Positions 27,883-36,352 of a DNA stretch of 58,139 bases are shown here, piece after piece (the stretch's first letter is position 1; the number at the start of each line of letters is the position of its first letter). The position numbers were made by a program, and so were the translations under genes. Origin of the DNA: an uncultured Pelagibacteraceae bacterium (GTDB lineage: Bacteria > Pseudomonadota > Alphaproteobacteria > Pelagibacterales > Pelagibacteraceae). Below the pieces are notes generated by a model, which was given only the letters and a program-made list of their open reading frames with translations, was not told where the DNA came from and searched no databases. Where the stretch lies: the NCBI GenBank assembly GCA_902590395.1, contig CACIWQ010000006.1, positions 1 through 58,139 of the forward strand, read 5' to 3'.

Positions 27883-28276
27883 TGAGGCTCAAAACAATCC
27901 TAGAGTTATCATAGTTCAAAAATTATATAGTTATTATTTAAATAAAGATTCTGAAATTATTTTTCCTAAACATAAATTTAAAAAATTTATAAAGGATGTG
28001 ATCAATGGCTCAATTGAGAGAAGAGAATTGATCCAAAGTTTAATGGACGATAAACTTAAAGATGATATAAACGAAAATAAAACTGAATTACTCCTAAAGA
28101 TAATGATAAAAGCAGCCATTTATGAATTCATGTTTATGCATAAAATTCCTACGAAAGTTATAATTTCCGAATATCTCAAAGTTGCAGATTTTTTCTTAGA
28201 AACGTCCCAAAAAAGTTTTTTAAATGCAGTATTAGACAAAATTTCTAAAGTAAGTAGAGCCCAAGTTGAAAGTTAA
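27872..28276 (+). CDS. nusB: Transcription antitermination factor NusB
   Basis: NusB, with NusE/S10, binds boxA RNA and supports rRNA antitermination. The 134-residue all-helical protein shows RVIIVQKLYSYYLN at the start, and EFMFMHKIPTKVIISEYLKVADFF, the conserved C-terminal helices. The ATG at 27872 is preferred because it overlaps ribH by only 11 bp; an in-frame GTG at 27851 would add seven residues. ribH-nusB is the standard order. Confidence 0.9.
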   Translation: MKNNEAQNNPRVIIVQKLYSYYLNKDSEIIFPKHKFKKFIKDVINGSIERRELIQSLMDDKLKDDINENKTELLLKIMIKAAIYEFMFMHKIPTKVIISEYLKVADFFLETSQKSFLNAVLDKISKVSRAQVES

Positions 28277-28287
28277 TCTAAGCTTTT

Positions 28288-28350
28288 AGTGCAAAAAGAA
28301 CAAAGATTTCTATTGCCTTTTGTGTTTTTTTTTGGCACTTTGCGTTTTTT
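28288..28350 (+). promoter_or_regulatory. T-rich leader/terminator-like segment before hppA
   Basis: In the 90-bp gap between nusB and hppA, AGTGC (28288-28292) can pair with GCACT (28335-28339), and alternatively GCAAA (28291-28295) with TTTGC (28339-28343); a run of seven T follows at 28345. This may be a weak terminator for the rib-nusB transcript or a leader for hppA. The stems are short, so this is tentative. Confidence 0.25.
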
Positions 28351-28366
28351 TAATCTTATTTTATAA

Positions 28367-30460
28367 ATGATTAGTACATTAAATTTTATTATAGCAGCTG
28401 GATTAGTAGCCATACTTTATGGTTATATTACTAGTAAACAAATTTTATCGGCTAGCCCAGGAAATGCAAAAATGCAGGAAATTGCTAGCGCTATTCAAGT
28501 AGGAGCAAAAGCTTATTTAAATCGCCAATATAAAACTATAACTGTTGTTGGAATAATAATTTTAATATTCATTATTTTTGCTTTGGGAATTTGGGTTGGA
28601 ATTGGTTTCTTTATTGGTGCATTCCTATCAGGAGCAGCTGGCTATATCGGCATGCTAGTTTCAGTACAAGCTAACGTTAGAACTGCTGAAGCGTCAAAAA
28701 AAGGTTTGGCCGCAGGTTTAAATATTGGATTTAAATCAGGCGCAATTACTGGAATGTTGGTAGCTGGTTTAGCCCTATTATCAATTTCAATATATTATTT
28801 AGTTTTATTAAAACTAAACGTCGAAAGTCGAGAAATAATTAATGCCCTAGTAGGTTTGGGCTTTGGTGCGTCTTTAATATCAATTTTTGCAAGATTAGGT
28901 GGCGGTATTTTTACTAAAGGAGCTGATGTTGGTGCTGATTTAGTAGGTAAAGTTGAAGCAGGTATACCAGAAGATGACCCCAGGAACCCAGCCGTAATAG
29001 CTGATAATGTTGGTGACAACGTAGGGGATTGTGCTGGCATGGCCGCTGATTTATTTGAAACGTATGCTGTTACGATAGTAGCTACAATGGTTTTATCTTC
29101 AATTTTCTTTGCGGGTAATTTAAGCATGATGATTTATCCTTTAGCTATCGGTGCAACTTGTATTATTACTTCGATAGCAGGAACTTATTTTGTTCGTTTA
29201 GGAAATTCCAAAAATATTATGGGGGCTTTATACAAAGGCTTTATAGCTACGTCTATTTTATCTTTAATCTTTCTTTATCCAGTTACAGACAAACTAATAG
29301 GTTTAGAAAATTTATATTCTTCAACCAATGCTCAATTTACTGGTTTTGGTTTATATATTTGTGGAGTTATAGGTTTAATAATAACAGGTTTGATAATTTG
29401 GGTAACAGAATACTATACTGGAACTAAATTTCGACCAGTTATGAGTGTTGCTAAATCATCAATTACAGGACATGGCACAAATGTTATACAAGGACTAGCA
29501 GTATCATTAGAGGCAACAGCACTACCTGCTTTAATAATTGTTGCCGGTATATTATTTACCAATAGCATTGCAGGATTATTTGGAATAGCTATCGCTGTAA
29601 CAACCATGCTAGCTTTAGCGGGAATGGTAGTTGCTTTGGACGCCTATGGCCCAGTTACTGACAATGCTGGAGGTATAGCAGAAATGTCAAATTTACCAAA
29701 AAGTGTAAGGAAAACCACAGATGCTCTTGATGCCGTCGGAAATACTACGAAAGCTGTAACAAAAGGTTATGCTATTGGATCAGCAGGTTTAGGAGCTTTA
29801 GTTTTATTTGCGGCATACACCGAGGATATAAAATTTTTTTCAAATGTTAGTGGTTCTGCATTAGAAAATATAACAGTGAATTTTGATCTTTCGAATCCAT
29901 TTGTTGTTGTTGGTCTCTTAATAGGTGGTATGTTACCATATTTATTTGGCTCAATGTCAATGCAAGCAGTAGGTCGTGCGGGTGGAGCTGTTGTGATCGA
30001 AGTAAGAAGACAATTTAAAAAAATTCCAGGTATTATGAAGCGTAAAAGAAAACCCGATTATGGTAAATTGGTTGACCTTTTAACTAAGGCAGCTATTAAG
30101 GAAATGATAATTCCTTCCTTGTTGCCTGTCCTATCACCAATAGTTTTATATTTAATAATATACATGATTGCTGGAATTGAGGCCGCCCTGTCTTCGTTAG
30201 GCGCAATGCTTTTAGGAGTTATAATAACCGGTTTGTTCGTTGCTATTTCTATGACGGCAGGTGGTGGAGCATGGGACAATGCAAAGAAATTTATTGAAGA
30301 TGGGAAATATGGGGGTAAAGGTTCAGAAGCTCATAAAGCTGCAGTTACAGGAGATACTGTAGGTGATCCATATAAAGATACAGCGGGTCCTGCTGTCAAT
30401 CCAATGATAAAGATTACAAACATAGTGGCTTTATTGCTTTTGGCAGTTGTCGCACACTAA
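28367..30460 (+). CDS. hppA: Membrane-bound proton-translocating pyrophosphatase, K+-independent type
   Basis: HppA hydrolyses pyrophosphate and pumps H+ across the inner membrane, recovering energy otherwise lost. The 697-residue protein is almost entirely membrane helices (about 16), with the catalytic loops [35 protein letters not shown] and, near the end, [18 protein letters not shown]. The diagnostic site reads [10 protein letters not shown] with Lys462 and Thr465, the K+-independent, H+-pumping pattern. It stands alone on the + strand; the downstream bamE is convergent with 2 bp between them. Confidence 0.97.
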   Translation: MISTLNFIIAAGLVAILYGYITSKQILSASPGNAKMQEIASAIQVGAKAYLNRQYKTITVVGIIILIFIIFALGIWVGIGFFIGAFLSGAAGYIGMLVSVQANVRTAEASKKGLAAGLNIGFKSGAITGMLVAGLALLSISIYYLVLLKLNVESREIINALVGLGFGASLISIFARLGGGIFTKGADVGADLVGKVEAGIPEDDPRNPAVIADNVGDNVGDCAGMAADLFETYAVTIVATMVLSSIFFAGNLSMMIYPLAIGATCIITSIAGTYFVRLGNSKNIMGALYKGFIATSILSLIFLYPVTDKLIGLENLYSSTNAQFTGFGLYICGVIGLIITGLIIWVTEYYTGTKFRPVMSVAKSSITGHGTNVIQGLAVSLEATALPALIIVAGILFTNSIAGLFGIAIAVTTMLALAGMVVALDAYGPVTDNAGGIAEMSNLPKSVRKTTDALDAVGNTTKAVTKGYAIGSAGLGALVLFAAYTEDIKFFSNVSGSALENITVNFDLSNPFVVVGLLIGGMLPYLFGSMSMQAVGRAGGAVVIEVRRQFKKIPGIMKRKRKPDYGKLVDLLTKAAIKEMIIPSLLPVLSPIVLYLIIYMIAGIEAALSSLGAMLLGVIITGLFVAISMTAGGGAWDNAKKFIEDGKYGGKGSEAHKAAVTGDTVGDPYKDTAGPAVNPMIKITNIVALLLLAVVAH

Positions 30461-30462
30461 AT

Positions 30463-30918
30463 TTATTTTCTCTTAGTTTCCATTTTTGTTCTGATGCTTG
30501 ACAAGAAACTATAAATGAAATTTTCTTTTCTTAATTCGTTTTCAGTAATATCTTTAGCAAATGTCATTTTTTTCATATCATCTTTATTAAAAAAGTCTTT
30601 TTTATCTAATATTCCATAGTCATTAAACTCTAATACTAGAACATTATTTTTTTTTAAGCTAGCTCTACCTAATTTTAGCAACTTTCCACGAGTCTTTGTT
30701 CTTTCAATATAAATCCATAAATTATCATTGAGCATTCCTTTGGTGGCTGGTTGACCTAAAATTTTGATTGTGTCATTTTTGTTGGATTCTTTAACAACTA
30801 TTAACTTTTGTCTATTTTCCAGATATGATAATCCGTGAGTTTTTATTACCTCATTTCTTTGACATGAAGTGCAGTAAAATAAAATTAGAATTAATAGAAA
30901 GTTTAAATTTTTTATCAT
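30463..30918 (-). CDS. bamE: BamE-like (SmpA/OmlA) outer-membrane lipoprotein
   Basis: A 151-residue lipoprotein of the BamE family, an accessory of the BAM complex that inserts beta-barrel proteins in the outer membrane. The hydrophobic N-terminus ends in a lipobox-like CTSC (lipidated Cys19). The later region TIKILGQPATKGMLNDNLWIYIE matches the SmpA/OmlA core (...LGxP...WxY). I chose ATG 30918 because the 11 extra residues of the longer frame would precede the signal peptide. The start codon abuts the start of the divergent bc1-chaperone gene (CATATG), leaving no intergenic DNA. Confidence 0.82.
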   Translation of the reverse strand: MIKNLNFLLILILFYCTSCQRNEVIKTHGLSYLENRQKLIVVKESNKNDTIKILGQPATKGMLNDNLWIYIERTKTRGKLLKLGRASLKKNNVLVLEFNDYGILDKKDFFNKDDMKKMTFAKDITENELRKENFIYSFLSSIRTKMETKRK

Positions 30919-31443
30919 ATGCTCAAAAACCAAGAAACAATTAATAACCAAGCAATTAACTTATATAATAAAATACTTTCATTATCACGTAATAAATTGT
31001 TCTATACTAAATTGGGATTAAGTGACACTTTTCAGAATCGCATAACCTTATTATTTCTTCATATATCATTTCTTAATATTAAAATTAAACATATTAAAGA
31101 AAGCAAAAACTACTTTGATTTTTTTCAAGAAGTATTTGAATTAATGTTTAGTAGAATAGAGCTTAACATGAGAGAAATTGGACATGGTGATGTAGCAGTA
31201 AATAAAAACATGAAACATCTAGTAAAAAATTTTTATAATATTTTGCTCAAATGCGAGAAATACAAGGAAAATACCTTAGAATTTAAAAAAACCTTCTTTT
31301 TTGAATGTTTAGAACCAATTGATAAAAAAAATCACTCTATTTGCCCCTTATTAATTGAATATTTTAATAAATATGAATCTTTTTGTTTTGATTTAAATCC
31401 TGATAATGTATTAAAAGGTGACCTAAATTTTAATATTAATTAA
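30919..31443 (+). CDS. Ubiquinol-cytochrome c chaperone family protein (CBP3/UQCC1-like)
   Basis: A 174-residue protein of the family that in mitochondria assists cytochrome b synthesis and bc1 assembly (Cbp3/UQCC1). The hallmark is the acidic-Arg segment SRIELNMREIGHGDVAVNKNMKHLVKNFYN (split here for reading: IELNMREIGHGD and VAVNKNMKHLVKNFY). Its neighbours include ribosomal protein L32, a pairing seen in alphaproteobacteria. The role in this organism is inferred from family; no signal peptide is seen, so it probably acts on the cytoplasmic side. It is divergent from bamE with abutting start codons. Confidence 0.83.
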   Translation: MLKNQETINNQAINLYNKILSLSRNKLFYTKLGLSDTFQNRITLLFLHISFLNIKIKHIKESKNYFDFFQEVFELMFSRIELNMREIGHGDVAVNKNMKHLVKNFYNILLKCEKYKENTLEFKKTFFFECLEPIDKKNHSICPLLIEYFNKYESFCFDLNPDNVLKGDLNFNIN

Positions 31444-31458
31444 AAGGCAAATATAAAC

Positions 31459-31638
31459 ATGGCTGTACCTAAACGAAAAACGTCAAAATCCAAAAGAAAC
31501 AAAAGAAGATCTCATCACAAAATTAAAGATGTGAATATTGTAGAAGATAAAAAATCGGGTGAGTTTAGACTTTCTCATCATGTTGATTTAAAAACAGGTC
31601 TGTATAAAGGCAGACAAGTTTTTGAACCTAAAAAATAA
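31459..31638 (+). CDS. rpmF: 50S ribosomal protein L32
   Basis: A 59-residue basic protein beginning [20 protein letters not shown], the L32 signature. It then has a short linker, [19 protein letters not shown] and a C-terminal [15 protein letters not shown]. As in other alphaproteobacteria the C-terminal zinc-binding cysteines are absent. It lies 15 bp after the chaperone gene and 16 bp before plsX, the common rpmF-plsX pairing. An AAGG-like ribosome-binding site occurs at 31443-31447. Confidence 0.97.
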   Translation: MAVPKRKTSKSKRNKRRSHHKIKDVNIVEDKKSGEFRLSHHVDLKTGLYKGRQVFEPKK

Positions 31639-31654
31639 TTTTTAAACACATAGT

Positions 31655-32659
31655 ATGACTAAAGTTGTAAATATTGCAATTGATGCAATGAGCGGTGAAA
31701 ACGCACCAGAAAAAATAATTTCTGGTATTGAAATTTCATTAAAAAAGAATCGTGAAAACTTTTTCTTAATTTATGGTGATCAAAATAAATTAGAAAAAGA
31801 AATCAAAAACAAAAAATTAGTTAATGGTTATTGTAAAATTATTAACACGAATGTCGTCATTTCTGATGAGGAGAGTCCTCTTAACGCAGCTAAAAAAGGT
31901 AAAGAGTCTAGCATGTGGAAAGCTATTGAATCTCAAAAAGAAAATAAGTCTGACATATCCTTATCAGCAGGTAATACGGGAGCGCTCCTTGTGATTTCAA
32001 GATTAATTTTAAATACTATTGAGGGAATAAACAAACCTGCACTTGCTGCTCTATGGCCAAATAAAAATAATATGAATGTTGTTTTAGATCTAGGAGCTAA
32101 TATTGAATGTGATGAAAAAAATTTGTTAGATTTTAGTATAATGGGTTCGGCGTTATTTAAATCACTTTTTGATTCAAATAGACCTAGAATTGCACTACTA
32201 AATGTTGGTCTTGAAGAAAATAAGGGAAGCGAAGTGCTAAAAAAAACTCATTCAATGTTAAAAAATATCAATTCACAAGATTTTGAATTCTGTGGATACA
32301 TCGAAGGAAATCATATTATGGACGGAAACGTTGATGTTATAATTACAGACGGTTTTACTGGTAATGTCGCTTTGAAAACAGCAGAAGGTACCGCCAATTT
32401 CATTACAAAAGGTTTAAAAGAATCTTTAAACAAATTATCGATATTATTATCATATCGATCTCTTAAGAGTTTTAAAGAAAAACTTGATCCAAGAAATTAC
32501 AACGGTGCTATATTTTTAGGATTGCAAAGCCCAGTTGTTAAAAGTCATGGTTCTACAGACGCAATTGGTTTTGCAAATTCAATAGATGTATGTCACAAAA
32601 TAGTTAGAGCCAATCTTATAGAAAAAATTAAATCTAATTTAATTTTATCAAATGCTTAA
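31655..32659 (+). CDS. plsX: Phosphate acyltransferase PlsX
   Basis: PlsX makes acyl-phosphate from acyl-ACP, the first step of phospholipid synthesis with PlsY. The 334-residue protein opens with IAIDAMSGENAPEKIISGI and has the conserved ISLSAGNTGALLVISRLIL, VLDLGANIECDEKNLLDFS and VDVIITDGFTGNVALK. fabH, which often follows plsX, is absent here: ihfA begins 8 bp before the plsX stop. Confidence 0.96.
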   Translation: MTKVVNIAIDAMSGENAPEKIISGIEISLKKNRENFFLIYGDQNKLEKEIKNKKLVNGYCKIINTNVVISDEESPLNAAKKGKESSMWKAIESQKENKSDISLSAGNTGALLVISRLILNTIEGINKPALAALWPNKNNMNVVLDLGANIECDEKNLLDFSIMGSALFKSLFDSNRPRIALLNVGLEENKGSEVLKKTHSMLKNINSQDFEFCGYIEGNHIMDGNVDVIITDGFTGNVALKTAEGTANFITKGLKESLNKLSILLSYRSLKSFKEKLDPRNYNGAIFLGLQSPVVKSHGSTDAIGFANSIDVCHKIVRANLIEKIKSNLILSNA

Positions 32660-32945
32660 AAAAAATTTTACAAAGAAAGATTTATCTAACAAGGTATATC
32701 GAAAATTAGGTTTTTCAAAAAACTTTTCATCTAAAATAATTGATGATTTTTTTGAATCTATATCTTCAGAATTAAAAAAACTTAATAGTGTAAAAATTAC
32801 TACTTTTGGAACATTTGATATACAAAATAAAAAAGAAAGATTGGGCAGAAATCCCAAAACTAGAGTGGCTGCTAAAATTTCTGCAAGAAAAATAATTAAG
32901 TTTAAATCTTCTAATGAAATTAAAAAAAAATTGAACAGTAAATGA
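32652..32945 (+). CDS. ihfA: Integration host factor alpha-type DNA-bending protein
   Basis: A 97-residue histone-like protein of the HU/IHF family. It has the N-terminal helices (TKKDLSNKVYRKLGFSKNFS), KITTFGTFDIQNKKERLGRNPKT with the conserved RxGRNPKT turn at the beta-arm, and the C-terminal KIIKFKSSNEIKKKLN. Position between plsX and a merR gene is the standard location of ihfA/himA. IHF alone versus HU cannot be fully separated by eye; gene order favours IHF alpha. Overlaps plsX by 8 bp and merR by 4 bp. Confidence 0.9.
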   Translation: MLKKNFTKKDLSNKVYRKLGFSKNFSSKIIDDFFESISSELKKLNSVKITTFGTFDIQNKKERLGRNPKTRVAAKISARKIIKFKSSNEIKKKLNSK

Positions 32946-33340
32946 CTGCTGGAGAAAAAAATGATGATGCTTATAAAACCATAGGTGAGGTAACGAAAGA
33001 ACTTGGTTTAATAGATAAAAAAACTGGTTCTTTGCAAACTTATACACTGAGATATTGGGAGAAAGAATTTAAACAAATAAAACCACTTATAAGGGCTGGT
33101 AAGAGACGATATTACTCCCAAAAGGACCTTAAAATAATCAAGCTTATAAAATTTTTATTAAAGGACAAGGGTTTAACAATTAAAGGAGTAAAAAAAATAT
33201 TACAAAATTCAAAGGCTCTTAACCTTGACGATGATATTGATTTAGGTGTAAATAGTTCGAATTTAAAGACTACCAAAAGTATAAAAGATAGGGTTAAAAA
33301 AATATCTAAGATTATAAAAGAACTTAAGGATTACTCATAA
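32942..33340 (+). CDS. MerR family transcriptional regulator
   Basis: A 132-residue regulator with a MerR winged-helix domain: IGEVTKELGL, then TLRYWEKEFKQIKPLIRAGKRRYYSQKDL, and a third helix KDKGLTIKGVKKIL. No C-terminal effector domain or cysteine pair is seen, only a short basic helix. This type (YHDM-like, after ihfA) is conserved in alphaproteobacteria, its ligand unknown. It starts in the ihfA stop (ATGA) and its stop overlaps the rpmG start (TAATG). Confidence 0.9.
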   Translation: MTAGEKNDDAYKTIGEVTKELGLIDKKTGSLQTYTLRYWEKEFKQIKPLIRAGKRRYYSQKDLKIIKLIKFLLKDKGLTIKGVKKILQNSKALNLDDDIDLGVNSSNLKTTKSIKDRVKKISKIIKELKDYS

Positions 33341-33531
33341 TGGCAAAAAAAACTTCTATAAAGGTTCGTTTAGTACCAGAGGGTAAACCTGACAGTCCTT
33401 TTTTTTATTACGTGAAAAAACCATCTTCTGGAGAAAAGGCAAAAATAAAATTAAAGGTTAAAAAATACAATCCAGCAACTCGTAAGCATGAGGTGTTTAT
33501 TGAAAAAAAACTGCCTCCACATAGTAAATAA
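33340..33531 (+). CDS. rpmG: 50S ribosomal protein L33
   Basis: A 63-residue protein with the L33 features KVRLVPEG, FFYYVKKP and the C-terminal KKYNPATRKHEVFIEKKLPPHSK. It is of the cysteine-free type. It is last in the rpmF-plsX-ihfA-merR-rpmG run and overlaps merR by one base. The following gene is convergent, 2 bp away. Confidence 0.93.
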   Translation: MAKKTSIKVRLVPEGKPDSPFFYYVKKPSSGEKAKIKLKVKKYNPATRKHEVFIEKKLPPHSK

Positions 33532-33533
33532 AT

Positions 33534-33818
33534 TTAGCGCTTTCTTTTAAAATTTCTTTTTTGATAATCTACGTAACTCCATATAATTGAAGTCCAAATT
33601 CTTCTCGTTATTTTTACATCTATACCGTTAGTGATAGATTTGTTTTTTATTTTCTTCAAGATTTCATTAATTCTTTTGTGATCTATAATTTGTTTTTTCA
33701 AACTCTTTATATTCATCATATGTTTTACTATTTTTGTTCTATTTTTGATAAGATTGAAAATCTTATTATCTATGTTATCAATTTTTTTTCTTGCTAGTGC
33801 TAACTTTTTTTTATTCAT
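33534..33818 (-). CDS. aroQ: Chorismate mutase (AroQ type)
   Basis: A 94-residue helical protein with the AroQ pattern: KIDNIDNKIFNLIKNRTKIVKHM (helix 1, Arg16-equivalent region), the VKITRRIWTSIIWSYVDYQ C-terminal helix, and a linker with DHKRINEIL. It would convert chorismate to prephenate for Phe/Tyr synthesis. ATG 33818 is used; a TTG at 33827 would add three residues. It is a single leftward gene between rpmG and ctaA. The match is at family level; no active-site detail can be verified by eye. Confidence 0.75.
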   Translation of the reverse strand: MNKKKLALARKKIDNIDNKIFNLIKNRTKIVKHMMNIKSLKKQIIDHKRINEILKKIKNKSITNGIDVKITRRIWTSIIWSYVDYQKRNFKRKR

Positions 33819-33856
33819 TGGCGACAATTTTATAATTTTAATTTTATAAGATAGAT

Positions 33857-34897
33857 ATGTATATTAATTCAATGCTGGAAGAAAATAAAAATTATTATAT
33901 TGAAAAATGGTTACTTTTGGTAACTTTTTTAGTAGCTTTTATGATATTTATCGGTGGTTTAACCAGATTAACTGATTCAGGTTTGTCTATTACTGAATGG
34001 GATTTAATATCTGGAATTCTACCACCCCTTACATTGAACCAGTGGGAAAACGCTTTCGCTTTATATAAAAAAATACCTGAGTATCAAATACTAAACTCCT
34101 CGATGTCTTTAGAAGAATTTAAAGTAATTTATTGGTGGGAGTATGTTCATAGGTTATTAGGCAGAATAATAGGATTAGTATACATAATTCCATTGCTTTA
34201 CTTTACTTTTAAGAGAAATCTAAAGACTAATTATTTGCTATCGCTTTATTTAATATTTCTGTTGATTTGCATACAAGGTTTCATTGGTTGGTATATGGTA
34301 ACAAGCGGTTTAACAGAGAGAACTGATGTAAGTCATTACAGATTATCTTTACATTTAACTCTTGCCTTTTTTATTTTCATACTTTTGTTCTGGAATTACC
34401 TTAAAATTAAAATTTATGATAAATATAACAACTTTAGTAAATTGCCATTTTTTTTACCAAACTTTTTTTTAATTTTTATTTTATTACAAATTTCTATTGG
34501 TGCTTTAGTATCTGGTTTAAATGCAGGTGAAATTTATCAATCCTGGCCATTAATGAACGATACCTATTTTCCTGACGACTCAAATATAAAAGATATGTTC
34601 TTACCAAATGTCTTTGAGAATCCTTCTCTTGTACAATTTATTCACCGAAATTTAGCATATTTGATTTTTATATTTTTCTTTGTTTTAATGATTTGCGTTT
34701 TTAAAAGTACAAAATTAGCGTATTTAAAAAATACAATGATGATTTTATTTGCTGCTCTTTTTCTTCAAGTTTTTCTAGGTGTATTGACTATTTTATCTGG
34801 CGCACAAATTGTATTAGCTTCACTGCATCAAATAGGATCAATTTTTTTAATAACCACATCAGTAATTTTAGTATACAAAAATTCTAAAATTAACTAA
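33857..34897 (+). CDS. ctaA: Heme A synthase (COX15/CtaA)
   Basis: CtaA oxidises the methyl group of heme O to the formyl group of heme A for aa3-type oxidases. The 346-residue protein has eight membrane helices in two similar halves. The conserved heme-ligand histidines are in WEYVHRLLGRIIG, RLSLHLTLAF, FIHRNLAYLI and ASLHQIGSI. The opening GGLTRLTDSGLSITEWD is the family signature. It is convergent with metY and overlaps it by 8 bp. Proheme synthesis is represented nearby by hemB. Confidence 0.95.
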   Translation: MYINSMLEENKNYYIEKWLLLVTFLVAFMIFIGGLTRLTDSGLSITEWDLISGILPPLTLNQWENAFALYKKIPEYQILNSSMSLEEFKVIYWWEYVHRLLGRIIGLVYIIPLLYFTFKRNLKTNYLLSLYLIFLLICIQGFIGWYMVTSGLTERTDVSHYRLSLHLTLAFFIFILLFWNYLKIKIYDKYNNFSKLPFFLPNFFLIFILLQISIGALVSGLNAGEIYQSWPLMNDTYFPDDSNIKDMFLPNVFENPSLVQFIHRNLAYLIFIFFFVLMICVFKSTKLAYLKNTMMILFAALFLQVFLGVLTILSGAQIVLASLHQIGSIFLITTSVILVYKNSKIN

Positions 34898-36218
34898 CTG
34901 CTTTCAATTTGCTTCTACCAGAGGCGTTAAGAGCTTGGTCTAAATCGGCTATAATGTCATCCGGATGCTCTATTCCAATAGATAATCTAACATATCCGGG
35001 AGTAACTCCTGCGGCTAACAATTCTTCTTCGGTAAGTTGACTGTGTGTAGTTGTTGCAGGATGTATAGCTAAACTTCTAGCATCGCCTATATTAGCAACG
35101 TGATAAAACATTTTTAGTGCTTCAATGAATTTTTTACCTGATTCAACTCCTCCTTTTACTTCGATACCAACTAAACCACCATTTCCACCTTTGAAGTATT
35201 TTTTTGCTCTATCGCCGATGGCACCTTTATGTAGAGTAGGGTAGATAACTCTTTCTACATTTTTATGTTTTTGTAAAAAAACAACAGCTTTCTCAGCATT
35301 TGAACAATGTTGTTTCATTCTTAAAGCAACGGTTTCTAAACCTTGAATTATCCCGAAAGCATTATCAGGAGCTAAAGCAGAACCTAAATCTCGTAGTAAA
35401 ACTACTCTTGCCCTTACTGCATACGCTACATTTGCTCCAGTAAGTTCAGGAACTACTTTACCCCAAACAGCTCCTCCATAGCTTGCGTCGGGTTCATTAA
35501 ATAAAGGTTGTCTTTTGGGATCAGTTGTCCAATCAAAATTTCCTCCATCAACTAAACATCCGCCAATAACTGTACCATGACCTCCAATAAATTTAGTTAG
35601 TGAATGAATTACCACCGCAGCACCATGCTCTAAAGGTTTACATATAACTGGCGATGCTGTGTTATCCATAATCAGAGGAATGTTATATTTTCTTCCGATA
35701 TCAGAAACTTCTTTTATGGGAAAAACACGCAAATAAGGATTTGGCAGCGTTTCAGCATAGATACATCTAGTTTTTTCGTCTATATGTTTTTCAAAATTTT
35801 TTGGATCAGATGGATCAGCGTATCTTACTTCAATACCTAATTTTTTTAATGTATGAGTAAATAAATTTACTGTACCACCATAAAGATCGGTTGAACTTAT
35901 AAAATTGTCTCCAGCTTGACAAACATTTGCTATAGCAAAAGTTGATGCAGCTTGACCTGAACCTACAGTCACACAGGCTAGCCCACCTTCTAATGCAGCA
36001 ACTCTTTTTTCTAGTGCGTCATTAGTTGGATTCATTATTCGTGTATAAATATTTCCAAATTCCTTTAAGGCAAAAAGGTTAGCAGCATTATCTGTACTCT
36101 TAAACTGATAAGAAGTAGTTCTATAAATTGGTACGGCTACTGCTGTAGTAGCTGGATCACTTCTATATTCTCCTCCATGTAGAGCTATAGTTTCTGGATT
36201 TTTTATATTTTTTGTCAT
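34890..36218 (-). CDS. metY: O-acetylhomoserine aminocarboxypropyltransferase / sulfhydrylase
   Basis: A PLP enzyme of the Cys/Met metabolism family that makes homocysteine (or methionine with methanethiol) from O-acetylhomoserine and reduced sulfur. The 442-residue protein begins with ETIALHGGEYRSDPATTAVAVPIY, has AALEGGLACVTVGSGQAAS, and the PLP lysine in VVIHSLTKFIGGHGT; the GYVRLSIGIEHPDDIIADLDQAL tail is typical. An AAAGGAAAAAAAA tract precedes the ATG as ribosome-binding site. The 134-bp leader region is a candidate for SAM-responsive control (see findings). Confidence 0.95.
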   Translation of the reverse strand: MTKNIKNPETIALHGGEYRSDPATTAVAVPIYRTTSYQFKSTDNAANLFALKEFGNIYTRIMNPTNDALEKRVAALEGGLACVTVGSGQAASTFAIANVCQAGDNFISSTDLYGGTVNLFTHTLKKLGIEVRYADPSDPKNFEKHIDEKTRCIYAETLPNPYLRVFPIKEVSDIGRKYNIPLIMDNTASPVICKPLEHGAAVVIHSLTKFIGGHGTVIGGCLVDGGNFDWTTDPKRQPLFNEPDASYGGAVWGKVVPELTGANVAYAVRARVVLLRDLGSALAPDNAFGIIQGLETVALRMKQHCSNAEKAVVFLQKHKNVERVIYPTLHKGAIGDRAKKYFKGGNGGLVGIEVKGGVESGKKFIEALKMFYHVANIGDARSLAIHPATTTHSQLTEEELLAAGVTPGYVRLSIGIEHPDDIIADLDQALNASGRSKLKAVS

Positions 36219-36352
36219 TTTTTTTTCCTTTTCTCTTTAAAGTCTAATTTTATGTAGTTAATTTGACTAGAAAATATGTTAAATGTAAAGCTTTTTTAGA
36301 CGCTAAAAATTTGACTTTATGTACAAATACAAGTACTTATGCGCGAATTACA
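36219..36352. other. Divergent control region between metY and rplM
   Basis: A 134-bp gap that must hold promoters for metY (leftward) and rplM (rightward). Visible structure: a 17-bp palindrome TTTTTAG-(3)-CTAAAAA around 36292-36308, a GTAC-(8)-GTAC hairpin around 36320-36335, and AGTC/GACT arms (36241-36268). On the metY side a GAGAAAAGG ribosome-binding tract overlaps the end. I could not fit a SAM-II or SAM-V riboswitch by eye. Confidence 0.4.

Noticed and set aside
28795-29127. Minus-strand open frame of 110 codons inside hppA.
   Set aside because: It mirrors a highly conserved gene, has no ribosome-binding site, and its composition is that of an antisense shadow.
36250-36320. A + strand stretch before rplM with GTTAAATG followed by GCTAAAAA, words similar to the 3' part of SAM-II riboswitches.
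   Set aside because: It points toward a ribosomal protein gene, has no matching P1 stem, and such words are common in AT-rich DNA.
36263-36352. Longer reading of rplM starting at 36263.
   Set aside because: The 30 extra residues have no L13 counterpart, and ATG 36353 gives the normal N-terminus.
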